Made by a program: the position numbers and the translations under genes. Shown here piece by piece: positions 19,744 through 28,468 of a DNA stretch of 64,000 nt (position 1 is the first letter of the stretch; every line of letters begins with the position of its first letter). Origin of the DNA: Betaproteobacteria bacterium (GTDB lineage Bacteria > Pseudomonadota > Gammaproteobacteria > Burkholderiales > Burkholderiaceae); assembly GCA_009927445.1 (NCBI GenBank), contig RFMZ01000212.1, positions 53,470-117,469 on the forward strand, read 5' to 3'. The notes beneath the pieces were generated by a model, which did no database searches, had not been told where the DNA came from, and saw nothing but the letters and a program-made list of their open reading frames with translations.

Positions 19744-20689
19744 TTGACGCATTCTTAAAGTAATTGATCGCTTTTTGAGCATCTTGATGGATTGCTTGTT
19801 GCAAGCTGGCAAGATCAGGGTATTTTGCCTCATCTCGTAATTTTTCAATAAATTCGACTCGTATCACTTTGCCATAAACGGCTTGGTTAAAGTCAAAGAT
19901 ATGTGTTTCAAGTAAAACTCGACCAGCATCTTCAACGGTAGGTCGAACACCAATACTTGCTACAGCTGGCAATGGGGAGGGCCCTAGGCCATGGACTTGG
20001 ACAATAAAGATCCCTCTAAGAGCCGGCACTCTAGGGCGTGCTTTACTCGAGATCGCTAGGTTTAGGGTGGGAAAGCCAATGGTTCTTCCAAGCTTTTTAC
20101 CATGAATTACATGCCCACTGATGGTGTATGGTCTTCCGAGTAATTGTTTTGCTCGCGCAATTTGACCATCTTGTAAAGCTTGTCGAATTGCTGAGCTAGA
20201 GATTCTAGTTTGCTGTTGGTCAAGAACTGTGTCCATGGACTCAACAGTAAATCCACTAATTTCTCCAGCCTGTTGAAGAGTCGCAAAACTACCGGCGCGT
20301 TTTGCTCCGTAGCAAAAGTCATCTCCAATCACAATATGTTTTGCACGTAGGCCATCGACAATAATTTTTTCTACAAAGACTTCAGGACTCATACTGGCAA
20401 AATTAGCATTAAAGCGCTCTACAACCACAAGGTCAATGTCAGCAGCTTGCAGCGCTTCTAATTTATCTCTCAAATTCAAAATTCTTGCCGGTGCCTTAGC
20501 TGGGTCAAAAAACTCTTTGGGGTGCGGCTCGAATGTTAAGACACAGGTTTGAACCTGTAACTGTTTTGCTTGGATTTGTAATTTTTTTAATAATGCCAGA
20601 TGCCCCTGGTGCACCCCATCAAAATTACCGATGGTTAGGGCGCATGGGGTTTTATGAAAAGAGGGAGGGATTCCGCGAATAACTTTCAC
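19718..20689 (-). CDS. ribF: Bifunctional riboflavin kinase / FAD synthetase
   Basis: 323 residues, GTG start at 20689. The N-terminal FAD synthetase domain has [19 protein letters not shown] (the HxGH nucleotidyltransferase motif) and the GDDFCYG region. The C-terminal riboflavin kinase domain starts near residue 185 with [13 protein letters not shown], the PTxN motif. It makes FMN and then FAD. The 3-prime end overlaps the ileS start by 26 bp. The start is 27 bp from the divergent purN start. Confidence 0.95.
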   Translation of the reverse strand: MKVIRGIPPSFHKTPCALTIGNFDGVHQGHLALLKKLQIQAKQLQVQTCVLTFEPHPKEFFDPAKAPARILNLRDKLEALQAADIDLVVVERFNANFASMSPEVFVEKIIVDGLRAKHIVIGDDFCYGAKRAGSFATLQQAGEISGFTVESMDTVLDQQQTRISSSAIRQALQDGQIARAKQLLGRPYTISGHVIHGKKLGRTIGFPTLNLAISSKARPRVPALRGIFIVQVHGLGPSPLPAVASIGVRPTVEDAGRVLLETHIFDFNQAVYGKVIRVEFIEKLRDEAKYPDLASLQQAIHQDAQKAINYFKNASNVRKSIPR

Positions 20690-20716
20690 AACAAGATTTC
20701 AATTATATTAGGGGGC

Positions 20717-21361
20717 ATGAAGAAGATAGTTATCCTGATTTCTGGTAAAGGTTCAAATCTAAGAGCAATTTTAAACGCTCAACGATTAAGAGGTGGGTTA
20801 TCTGAGGTATCCCAAGTTATTTCAAATCGGCCTAATGCCCAAGGAATCCTTGTTGCAAGGGAGTTTGGCGTTCCTCTGACAGTACTAGATCATGCAAGTT
20901 TTAGCTCTAGAACGCAGTTTGATGAGGCTTTGATGGTGCTGATTGATAGTTATCAGCCTGATTTAGTTCTTTTAGCAGGCTTTATGCGACTGCTATCCGA
21001 TCAATTTGTAGATCATTTTATGGGGAAGTTAATGAATATTCACCCATCTTTGTTACCCAGTTTTCCCGGTTTAAAGACGCACCAGCAGGCTTTAAGTACT
21101 GGTGTTAAGTGGCACGGCGCCACAGTGCACTTTGTGACGCGCGCAATGGATGTTGGTCCAATCATTGCTCAGGGCATTGTGCCGGTGTGTGCAAATGATA
21201 CGGAAGATGATTTGGCATGCCGGGTTTTAGAAATAGAACATATAATCTACCCACAAGCAATCGAATGGTTTCTAAAAGACCAATTACTCCTTGAAAACGG
21301 TATAGTGCTTGTCAGTCCTGAGCAAAGCCAGTATTTTTACCATGATCAATGCTGTGTATGA
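20717..21361 (+). CDS. purN: Phosphoribosylglycinamide formyltransferase PurN
   Basis: 214 residues from the ATG at 20717, which follows an AGGGGG ribosome site; the open frame upstream belongs to the divergent ribF start region. Motifs: GSNLRAIL (about 11-18), NIHPSLLPSFPGLKTH with the catalytic asparagine and histidine (about 105-120), and GATVHFV with DVGPIIAQ. It transfers the formyl group from 10-formyl-THF to GAR, the third step of purine synthesis. The methyltransferase downstream follows after 124 bp. Confidence 0.95.
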   Translation: MKKIVILISGKGSNLRAILNAQRLRGGLSEVSQVISNRPNAQGILVAREFGVPLTVLDHASFSSRTQFDEALMVLIDSYQPDLVLLAGFMRLLSDQFVDHFMGKLMNIHPSLLPSFPGLKTHQQALSTGVKWHGATVHFVTRAMDVGPIIAQGIVPVCANDTEDDLACRVLEIEHIIYPQAIEWFLKDQLLLENGIVLVSPEQSQYFYHDQCCV

Positions 21362-21485
21362 AATAACAAGTCGTCATTTAGGATCTGGAACATATCTCGG
21401 GAAGTAGGATCTAGGGCCCATACCAGGATATTGAATCTGCATGATCAAATCCCTGGTTCGTTGGCGTACTTGAAAAAAGAAACTT

Positions 21486-23015
21486 ATGAATAATCCAACA
21501 AAATCAAGTGGCAAGGTAGTGCAAAAAAGAAAACCAAACTCCTCAGGTAGGCCTGTCGTTGCGAGAAACCCAAACTCAGGAGGAGTTACTTCCCCTGCCA
21601 AAAAAAGTCCTTACAACCCAGCTATGGCAAAGGCAAGGGCTTTGCCGGTTCATCTAGAGCATTTGCTAAGAGTCTTACCTGAAGTATTAAATTTAGCATC
21701 ACCAGCAGACATGGTGGTTAGTAAATACTTTAGAGAGAACGCGCAATTAGGTAATCGAGATCGGGCTTTGATTGCGGAGGCGACGTTTGCAATTTTACGT
21801 CGCAAGTTAGAGCTTTCCCAATATGCTCAAAGTGGTAACGGTTCTCTATTTAGACGAATTGGTTTATTAGGTTTAATGATCGCTTTATCTGAGGGTGGTC
21901 TTGGATCAGGCAGTCGCTTTGAAAGTGCTTTAGCTGATTTAGCATTTGTAGCTCATCCGGGCGAAGTTGAATGGTTACAACGTTTTGTTACTTATCCTCG
22001 GGATAGTTTGTCACCGGTAATTCGCGTTAATTTACCAGATTGGTTATGGGCAGAGTTAAGCTCGCAAGTTGGTGAGACAGAACGGCAATTATTAGCAGAG
22101 GCTTTAATGAAGCCAGCTTATTTAGATTGTCGGATCAATCCCATGAAGGTTAAAAGAGAGGACCTTTTAGAGCAAATGAATGCTTTGGGGGGCAGATATC
22201 AATCGATACCAACGCCACATTCTGAACTTGGCTTTAGGATGTTAGGTAAGCCAGCCTTACAGAATTTAACAAGTTTTAAAGATGGGCAATTTGAGGTACA
22301 AGACGAGGGTAGCCAACTTCTTAGTATGTTGCTTGCGCCAAAGCGTGGCGAGATGGTCGTAGACTTTTGTGCTGGTGCTGGTGGCAAGACCCTAGCGCTA
22401 GGGGCGATGATGAAGTCTATGGGGCGCTTATACGCATTTGATATTTCTGCGCGAAGACTTGCCAAGCTCAAGCCTCGGGTTGCCAAAAGTGGCTTATCCA
22501 ACGTGCATCCTGTATGGATTGATAGCGAGAACGATACTAAAGTAAAACGTTTAGCGGGCAAGATTGACCGAGTGTTAGTAGATTCCCCTTGTAGTGGTCT
22601 TGGCACACTTCGCCGCAATCCCGATTTGAAATGGCGTCAGACACTGCAAAGTGTTGCTGAGTTGCAGGCAAAACAGTTTTCGATTTTGACTGCGGCAGCC
22701 AAATTGCTCAAGGTGGGCGGTCGACTGGTGTATGCCACGTGTAGCATCCTGAAACAGGAAAATCAGGATATCGTAGAGGCTTTTTTAAAGATTCATCCAG
22801 AATTTGAATTACTCGACCCCAAAGTCGTACTGACAGCGCCATTTCCTCGACAAAATGATTTGCCAATTGGAGCGTCTGCGGACTCACTTTTTTGGCAGCT
22901 ATGGCCACACCAACATGAGACAGATGGTTTTTTTGCGGCCATTTTACAAAGAAGGCCTAACCCATTAGACCCATCAAAAGTAATGCCAGCTTCGGATTTG
23001 GCTGTATCAGAGTAA
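21486..23015 (+). CDS. RsmB/NOP-family RNA (cytosine-5) methyltransferase
   Basis: 509 residues. A basic, low-complexity N-terminal tail covers about 1-55 (KSSGKVVQKRKPNSSG and on). A NusB-like helical region follows at about 56-200, then a SAM-dependent methyltransferase domain: VDFCAGAGGKTLALGA (motif I) near 290, DSPCSGLGTLRRNPD with the release cysteine near 365, and YATCSILKQEN with the catalytic cysteine near 415. This is the 16S rRNA m5C967 methyltransferase type (RsmB-like), but assignment of the exact target needs comparison. An alternative start is the ATG of MAKARALPVHLEHLL at residue 49. Confidence 0.85.
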   Translation: MNNPTKSSGKVVQKRKPNSSGRPVVARNPNSGGVTSPAKKSPYNPAMAKARALPVHLEHLLRVLPEVLNLASPADMVVSKYFRENAQLGNRDRALIAEATFAILRRKLELSQYAQSGNGSLFRRIGLLGLMIALSEGGLGSGSRFESALADLAFVAHPGEVEWLQRFVTYPRDSLSPVIRVNLPDWLWAELSSQVGETERQLLAEALMKPAYLDCRINPMKVKREDLLEQMNALGGRYQSIPTPHSELGFRMLGKPALQNLTSFKDGQFEVQDEGSQLLSMLLAPKRGEMVVDFCAGAGGKTLALGAMMKSMGRLYAFDISARRLAKLKPRVAKSGLSNVHPVWIDSENDTKVKRLAGKIDRVLVDSPCSGLGTLRRNPDLKWRQTLQSVAELQAKQFSILTAAAKLLKVGGRLVYATCSILKQENQDIVEAFLKIHPEFELLDPKVVLTAPFPRQNDLPIGASADSLFWQLWPHQHETDGFFAAILQRRPNPLDPSKVMPASDLAVSE

Positions 23016-23048
23016 AATAGAAGTACTTTTTTTTAGAGATCTATTTTC

Positions 23049-24248
23049 ATGCAAAACGCCCTATCTTTTTTTGATTTCCATGTGATATCTTGGATCGCCT
23101 CTGGCTTATGGGACTTGTCCTGGATTGGTCTGTTGGTATTTACTTTGGTAGTTACACATATCACTATTGCTAGCGTGACTATCTTTTTACACCGTTGCCA
23201 AGCGCATCGGGCACTTGATTTGCATCCATTACCGGCGCATTTTTTTCGTTTTTGGTTGTGGTTGACAACCGGGATGGTTACTAAAGAGTGGGCTGCAATT
23301 CATCGCAAACATCACGCCAAGTGTGAAACTGCAGAGGACCCGCATAGCCCAAGAGTTTTGGGGCTTGACAGTGTATTTTGGCGGGGAGCCGACTTGTACC
23401 GAATAGAGAGCAAGAATCAAGAAACTCTGCAGAAATTTGGGCATGGCACGCCTGATGATTGGCTTGAGCGAAATATTTACTCAAAATATCAGTGGCAGGG
23501 TGTTGGTTTGATGTTGACGATTGATTTACTTTTATTTGGCGCTTTTGGTGGCCTTATTTGGGCGATACAAATGATGTGGATTCCAATAACTGCTGCTGGG
23601 GTTATTAATGGTATTGGACATTTTTGGGGTTATAGAAATTATGATTGCGAAGACGCCTCGACAAATATTGTTCCATGGGGAATTTTAATTGGTGGCGAAG
23701 AATTGCATAATAACCACCATACCTTTGCGACTAGCGCCAAATTATCTAGTAAGTGGTATGAGTTTGATATTGGTTGGTTTTATATCACTTGTTTAGAGCG
23801 CTTTGGACTTGCTAAAGTAAAGAAACAAATCCCGAAATTGAAAACTACCGAATTAAAACATGCTGGTGAGGAGTTGCTGATGACTGTTATTCATCATCGT
23901 TATGAAATCATGGTTAAGTACAGTAAATCATTACGCACAGCATTTAATGAAGAGGTTGAGCACATGAAAATTGCTGCTAGGGACTTTGCTGACAATCACC
24001 AGTGGTTATGTAAGGACGAGAATAAACTAAGCGGCGTGGAAATGGTCAAGCTTGAGAAATTGATGCTAGCTAATGACCAAATTAGGATATTTATTGAAAT
24101 GCGTCGTGAATTAGCTCAGATTTGGTTAAAAACCAGTGCTTCTAAGGAGCACTTAGTAGAGCACTTACAGGCGTGGTGTAAAAAAGCTGAACTGAGCGGG
24201 ATTCAATCATTACAAAACTTCTCACTGAAATTACGGACTTATGCATAG
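23049..24248 (+). CDS. Acyl-CoA/acyl-lipid delta-9-type fatty acid desaturase
   Basis: 399 residues. Hydrophobic membrane segments near 17-45, 63-80 and 158-190 bracket the three histidine boxes of membrane desaturases: HRCQAH (about 53-58), HRKHH (about 83-87) and HNNHH (about 223-227). The diiron centre they bind introduces a cis double bond in acyl chains, which fits a role in membrane fluidity. A charged helical C-terminal extension from about 270 to 399 follows the catalytic part; I cannot assign it a role. The gene starts 33 bp after the rsmB-like gene and ends at a strong bidirectional terminator. Confidence 0.88.
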   Translation: MQNALSFFDFHVISWIASGLWDLSWIGLLVFTLVVTHITIASVTIFLHRCQAHRALDLHPLPAHFFRFWLWLTTGMVTKEWAAIHRKHHAKCETAEDPHSPRVLGLDSVFWRGADLYRIESKNQETLQKFGHGTPDDWLERNIYSKYQWQGVGLMLTIDLLLFGAFGGLIWAIQMMWIPITAAGVINGIGHFWGYRNYDCEDASTNIVPWGILIGGEELHNNHHTFATSAKLSSKWYEFDIGWFYITCLERFGLAKVKKQIPKLKTTELKHAGEELLMTVIHHRYEIMVKYSKSLRTAFNEEVEHMKIAARDFADNHQWLCKDENKLSGVEMVKLEKLMLANDQIRIFIEMRRELAQIWLKTSASKEHLVEHLQAWCKKAELSGIQSLQNFSLKLRTYA

Positions 24249-24385
24249 CTACTTTTTTTGGCGGCTTTAGATTGATAAATCGGGCCCTGATTTGACAGAG
24301 ATTTAGCTTGAAATAGGATTGAAGTAGCATAGAAGTGCAAATAAAACACCCAATTTAGTCTCAATCAAACGTTAATATAAAACGT

Positions 24386-24416
24386 AAAAAAAACCGCAAT
24401 TTTTGCGGTTTTTTTG
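24386..24416. terminator. Bidirectional rho-independent terminator
   Basis: A stem CCGCAA-TTT-TTGCGG is flanked by eight A residues on the left and seven T residues on the right, so it works in both directions. It separates the converging desaturase gene and the rpmB-rpmG pair. Confidence 0.92.
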
Positions 24417-24476
24417 TATTTCATTATTTTATTTCTACATTCTTAAGATTGCTAAGATCTTATTGAGACTTCGGTT

Positions 24477-24644
24477 TTATTTAATTTTTGTTTCTTTATA
24501 AGAAACGTGTTTACGAACTTTGGGGTCAAACTTCATGATCTCCATTTTTTCAGGAGTAGTTCTTTTGTTTTTAGTTGTTGTATAAAAGTGACCAGTACCT
24601 GCAGTCGACTCCAACTTGATTTTTTCACGCCCACCTTTAGCCAT
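24477..24644 (-). CDS. rpmG: 50S ribosomal protein L33
   Basis: 55 residues, read from the minus strand: it starts [19 protein letters not shown], continues [17 protein letters not shown] and ends [19 protein letters not shown]. This is the zinc-free L33 type with the length typical of Burkholderiales. It lies 46 bp downstream of rpmB, the standard rpmB-rpmG order, and ends about 60 bp before the shared terminator. Confidence 0.96.
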   Translation of the reverse strand: MAKGGREKIKLESTAGTGHFYTTTKNKRTTPEKMEIMKFDPKVRKHVSYKETKIK

Positions 24645-24690
24645 TTTTACACCTTACTCTGTTTAATTACTTAGTTTATTGAGGATACAG

Positions 24691-24924
24691 TTAGATTACG
24701 CCACGGGCGCGCACATCGGCCAGGACGGAATCAATACCATTTTTATCAATTAAGCGAAGTCCAGCGTTAGTTAAGCGTAAGCTGACCCAACGATTTTCAG
24801 ATTCGACCCAAAAACGACGGTTTTGCAGGTTGGGCAAGAAACGGCGTTTCGTTTTATTATTTGCATGGGAAACATTGTTACCGACCATCGGCTTTTTCCC
24901 GGTGACTTGGCATACTCGAGCCAT
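24691..24924 (-). CDS. rpmB: 50S ribosomal protein L28
   Basis: 77 residues: [20 protein letters not shown], then [17 protein letters not shown] and a C-terminal [20 protein letters not shown]. The ATG at 24924 has AAAGGAG upstream. It is the first gene of the rpmB-rpmG pair. radC lies upstream in the same direction after 97 bp. Confidence 0.97.
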   Translation of the reverse strand: MARVCQVTGKKPMVGNNVSHANNKTKRRFLPNLQNRRFWVESENRWVSLRLTNAGLRLIDKNGIDSVLADVRARGVI

Positions 24925-25021
24925 GACACACTCCTTTATTATTAGTACTAAAGATTCTGATTATAGCATCTTCGCTTTGAAGATGGCAATACCCATTAGC
25001 CGATTATTAACAGTAATCGTT

Positions 25022-25672
25022 TTACAGAATACCCGCATCCGCAAAAGAAAAGAAGCCGTTATGGGTTACGATACAGTGGTCTAAGAGATGAATTTCTAGG
25101 GTATTTAAAATACTTTTCATCAAATTTGTAAGTGAGAGATCACTTTCGCTCGGATAAGCAATTCCATTTGGGTGGTTATGAGCGAATATCACCGAATTGG
25201 CATTCAGTGCCAGCGCTTCCTTAATAATTTCACGGGGATGGACGGTTGTTTGAGAGGCGCTACCGCGAAACAGGATTTTGAATTCGATTAAAGCGCCTTG
25301 CATGTTTAAAAAAAGACATGAAAAAACTTCATGTGGTAGGTGGCCTATAGCTGTTTGAAGAAATTCACGGGTTAATCCAGGTGAACTAAGAACTACGCAG
25401 GCCGCAAGTTGTTCTTTGAGAGCGCGTTTCACGATTTCGTGCGCTGCTTGAAACTGGGCCCATTTGGCCAGTCCTAGGCCGTTAATCTTTGAAAACTCCT
25501 CTAAATTACTAAATAATAGGGCGCGCATACCCCCACAGCTTTGCAGTAAATCTTGAGATAGCTCAATCGCATTACGTGTTTTGGAGCCGCTTCTCAAAAA
25601 GATAGCTAGCAGTTCTGCATCGCTCAGAGCTTGTGCACCGTCGCTGAGAAGTCTTTCTCTGGGGCGCATCAT
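25022..25672 (-). CDS. radC: RadC/JAB-domain DNA repair-associated protein
   Basis: 216 residues from the ATG at 25672 (MMRPRERLLSDGAQALSDAE). A helix-hairpin-helix-like N-terminal part (KINGLGLAKWAQFQAAHEI) is followed by the JAB/MPN metal-binding pattern: HPREIIKEAL near 155 and FAHNHPNGIAYPSESDLSLT near 170-190. RadC proteins are widespread but their function is not settled. The frame stays open for about 930 bases upstream, antisense to fkpB and ispH, which I regard as chance. Just before the ATG the frame reads APIHSWPI, which looks like the usual RadC N-terminus, yet no standard start codon precedes it. Confidence 0.85.
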   Translation of the reverse strand: MMRPRERLLSDGAQALSDAELLAIFLRSGSKTRNAIELSQDLLQSCGGMRALLFSNLEEFSKINGLGLAKWAQFQAAHEIVKRALKEQLAACVVLSSPGLTREFLQTAIGHLPHEVFSCLFLNMQGALIEFKILFRGSASQTTVHPREIIKEALALNANSVIFAHNHPNGIAYPSESDLSLTNLMKSILNTLEIHLLDHCIVTHNGFFSFADAGIL

Positions 25673-25726
25673 AATCGGCCAAGAGTGAATTGGCGCAGAG
25701 TTTGGAGCTCTAGCTACAATAGGGGT

Positions 25727-26170
25727 ATGACACAAATTGTAAAAAATGATTCTTTTTTGACTTTGCACTATCGAATTGGTTTGCCCGAAGGGGGTGACAT
25801 CGTCAATACATTTACTGATAAGCCTGCGACATTGTTGATGGGGGGGGAGCAGTTTGCACCAACTTTGGAAACAGTATTGTTGGGTTTGGCGCAAGGTGAG
25901 CATAAGACTTTTACGTTGGCTCCGCAGGCGAGTTTTGGTATTCGTAACCCGGAATTGATTCAAAAGGTCAGTCAACAAACCTTGCAAAAGAATAGCGACA
26001 TGGAGCAGGCCTTTGAAATTGGTGATATGGTTGAATTTAATGCCCCGATGGGTGGTCAATATGCTGGTATATTGCAAGCCATTGATGCAGAGGGTGCTTG
26101 GTTTGATTTTAATCACCCGCTGGCTGGTAAGACAATTACATTTGAAGTAAAGATCATTTCTATTTTGTAA
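25727..26170 (+). CDS. fkpB: FKBP-type 16 kDa peptidyl-prolyl cis-trans isomerase (SlpA/FkpB)
   Basis: 147 residues from the ATG at 25727. The N-terminal part LTLHYRIGLPEGGDIVNTF is the FKBP start, the insert-in-flap region runs around 70-120 (ASFGIRNPELIQKV), and the end NHPLAGKTITFEVKIISIL is diagnostic of SlpA/FkpB. It catalyses prolyl isomerisation in the cytosol. It sits next to ispH, the usual fkpB-ispH (lytB) pair. A TACAAT sequence at 25715-25720 would put the transcript start at or very near the ATG. Confidence 0.92.
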   Translation: MTQIVKNDSFLTLHYRIGLPEGGDIVNTFTDKPATLLMGGEQFAPTLETVLLGLAQGEHKTFTLAPQASFGIRNPELIQKVSQQTLQKNSDMEQAFEIGDMVEFNAPMGGQYAGILQAIDAEGAWFDFNHPLAGKTITFEVKIISIL

Positions 26171-26185
26171 AAATTGCTGACACTT

Positions 26186-27160
26186 ATGGACCAAAAAGAA
26201 TCTCCAGTACTTACGAATCAGACTCATCATTCTGGCGAAATTTTGTTGGCACAGCCAAGAGGTTTTTGTGCGGGTGTTGACCGAGCAATTTCGATTGTGA
26301 ATCAAGCTTTGGAGAAATTTGGTCAGCCAATTTATGTACGTCATGAGATTGTTCATAATCAATATGTGGTGGCAGATTTGAGGTCGCGTGGAGCAGTATT
26401 TATTGATGAGTTGAGTCAAGTACCACCAGGAGCTACGCTGGTGTTTAGTGCGCATGGCGTATCTCCAGCGATTAAGAGTGAAGCTCAGCGCTTGGGTTTT
26501 CGGATTTTTGATGCGACTTGTCCACTGGTGACAAAGGTGCATGTTGAGGTTTTGAAGATGCACCGTGAGGGCTATAAGATCTTGATGATTGGACATGCTG
26601 GGCATCCTGAGGTTGAGGGGACGATGGGTCAGATACCTGGCAGTATTGATTTAATTCAAACGATGGACGACGTCGCACAATTAACTTATCCAGTAGATAT
26701 GCCAATTAGCTATGTCACCCAAACCACTTTGTCGATCGATGAAACGAGAGAAATTGTCCAAGCTTTGACGGTTAAGTATCCTAAAATCACCCAGCCTAAA
26801 AAACAGGATATTTGTTACGCAACGCAAAATCGGCAAGACGCAGTAAAAATAATGGCTCCACAAGTTGAACTTGTTATTGTCGTGGGAAGTCCTAATAGTT
26901 CGAACTCTAATCGGTTGAGAGAATTATCTGAAAAGCTCGGTATAAAATCCTACATGGTCGATGATCCTTCGCAACTCGACCCAGCATGGTTTGTAGGTGT
27001 TCGAAGAGTTGGCTTGACTGCTGGCGCGTCAGCGCCAGAAGCTTTAGCACAGTCGATTATTGCCAGAATTAAAGAGTTTGGCCCAAAACAAGTTAGATCC
27101 TTAGAGGGGGTTGTGGAGAGTACAGTATTTGCATTACCCAAGGGTTTAAATGTAGACTGA
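26186..27160 (+). CDS. ispH: 4-hydroxy-3-methylbut-2-enyl diphosphate reductase IspH
   Basis: 324 residues from the ATG at 26186; a TTG 12 bases earlier is an alternative. The three cluster cysteines appear in PRGFCAGVDRAI (near 25-30), FDATCPLVTKVH (near 110) and KQDICYATQNRQ (near 210). The catalytic glutamate region HPEVEGTMGQ and the C-terminal SAPEALAQSII are also present. It is the last enzyme of the methylerythritol phosphate pathway and makes IPP and DMAPP. It starts 15 bp after fkpB. IspA at 55.7 kb uses its products. Confidence 0.96.
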   Translation: MDQKESPVLTNQTHHSGEILLAQPRGFCAGVDRAISIVNQALEKFGQPIYVRHEIVHNQYVVADLRSRGAVFIDELSQVPPGATLVFSAHGVSPAIKSEAQRLGFRIFDATCPLVTKVHVEVLKMHREGYKILMIGHAGHPEVEGTMGQIPGSIDLIQTMDDVAQLTYPVDMPISYVTQTTLSIDETREIVQALTVKYPKITQPKKQDICYATQNRQDAVKIMAPQVELVIVVGSPNSSNSNRLRELSEKLGIKSYMVDDPSQLDPAWFVGVRRVGLTAGASAPEALAQSIIARIKEFGPKQVRSLEGVVESTVFALPKGLNVD

Positions 27161-27255
27161 GTTGCGTTCAATGTGGAGTGCTTTTTGAATTGAATCGAGT
27201 TGTCATAATGAATAGATTAGCAAAGTCATGATTTACATACTATGAGGAGTTCAAT

Positions 27256-28434
27256 ATGTTTTTGAAATTAGGATGTGATAATTATCAAAAAGCCTTAAGG
27301 GTATTAGCAGTTATCCTGGTTTCTGCTTGGTTATTTGGTTGCAGTAAGAAAGAGACTGCAACTTCTGGGGTAGTGATAAAGATAGGAAATGTTGCCCCAC
27401 TAACTGGACCGGACTCTTATTTAGGCAAAGATAATGAGAACGGCGCTCGTCTGGCCGTTGAGGAAATCAATCGACAAGGTTTAACGATTAATGGTAAAGC
27501 GATTACTTTAGAACTGCTCGGTGAAGATGATGCTGGAGATCCTAAATTCGGTACTCAGGTGGCACAAAAACTGGTAGATAGTAAAGTAGTTGCAGTGGTA
27601 GGGCATCTAAATTCCGGGGTAACAATTCCAGCTTCAAAGATTTACAGCGAAGCGGGAATTGTACAAATTTCGCCATCCTCTACCAATCCGGAATATACCA
27701 AGCAGGGTTATAAAACTGCTTATCGTATGGTAGGTACAGATGCTCAACAAGGTCCAGTTTTAGCAAAATTTGCCCTAGAGACTCTGAAAGGGAAATCGAT
27801 TGCTATCGTCGATGATGCAACCCAATACGGTAAAGGTCTAGCTGACGAGTTTGAAAAAAAGATTATTTCTAGCGGATCCAAAATAGTAATTCACGAGGCC
27901 ACTAATAATAAGGCAACTGACTTTAAAGCTATTTTGACAAATATTAAAGCTAAAAATCCAGATATTATTTTATTTGGCGGAATGGCTGCAACCGGCGGCC
28001 CATTTGCCAAGCAAGCTAAAGAATTGGGTATTAAGGCTAAGATCATTGGTGGTGACGGTATTTGTAGTCCGACTCTATATGAGTTAGCTGGTGATGCAGT
28101 TGAAAATATTGTTTGTTCGACTGTCGGTATTCCAAAAGAAAGCTTAAACAATAGCGCTAATTTTTTAAAAAATTATCAAGAAAGATTTAAAACTGAAGTT
28201 CAAATTTATGCACCGATGGCGTATGACGCTGTGATGATCATCGTGGATGCCATGAAAAGATCAAACTCCACGAATGCTGCAGATATTTTAAAAGCGATAC
28301 CGACGACTAACTATGCAGGTTTAAGTGGGCAAATTACTTTTGATGAGAAGGGTGATTTAAAAGAAAGTTACATTACCTTAAGTCAATTTAAAGATAAAAA
28401 AATTCTCACTCTTGAAGTTGTGAAGATGCAATGA
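27256..28434 (+). CDS. livJ: Branched-chain amino acid ABC transporter substrate-binding lipoprotein
   Basis: 392 residues. The N-terminus has a lipoprotein signal with lipobox LFGC (cysteine near residue 29). The mature part is a type I periplasmic binding fold: KIGNVAPLTGPDSYLGKDNE, a VVGHLNSGVTIPASKIY region and SPSSTNPEYTKQGY, all typical of LivJ/LivK receptors. A good ribosome site (GAGGAG) precedes the ATG. It is the first gene of the five-gene livJHMGF cluster. The precise ligand (leucine, isoleucine, valine or another small amino acid) cannot be told from sequence. Confidence 0.92.
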   Translation: MFLKLGCDNYQKALRVLAVILVSAWLFGCSKKETATSGVVIKIGNVAPLTGPDSYLGKDNENGARLAVEEINRQGLTINGKAITLELLGEDDAGDPKFGTQVAQKLVDSKVVAVVGHLNSGVTIPASKIYSEAGIVQISPSSTNPEYTKQGYKTAYRMVGTDAQQGPVLAKFALETLKGKSIAIVDDATQYGKGLADEFEKKIISSGSKIVIHEATNNKATDFKAILTNIKAKNPDIILFGGMAATGGPFAKQAKELGIKAKIIGGDGICSPTLYELAGDAVENIVCSTVGIPKESLNNSANFLKNYQERFKTEVQIYAPMAYDAVMIIVDAMKRSNSTNAADILKAIPTTNYAGLSGQITFDEKGDLKESYITLSQFKDKKILTLEVVKMQ

Positions 28435-28441
28435 TCTGAAT

Positions 28442-28463
28442 ACGGCAGATGACAGTTTGCCGT
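28442..28463 (+). promoter_or_regulatory. Intercistronic hairpin between livJ and livH
   Basis: ACGGCA and TGCCGT pair across a ten-base loop, followed by TTTTCT and then the livH ATG five bases later. Such hairpins after receptor genes usually stabilise the upstream message or partly stop transcription, giving more receptor than permease. Stem length is modest. Confidence 0.5.
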
Positions 28464-28468
28464 TTTCT

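Noticed and set aside
25673..26605. A 930-base open frame antisense to fkpB and ispH, in frame with radC
   Set aside because: The translated residues are not RadC-like and the sense strand encodes two well-recognised proteins; long antisense frames arise by chance from codon bias.
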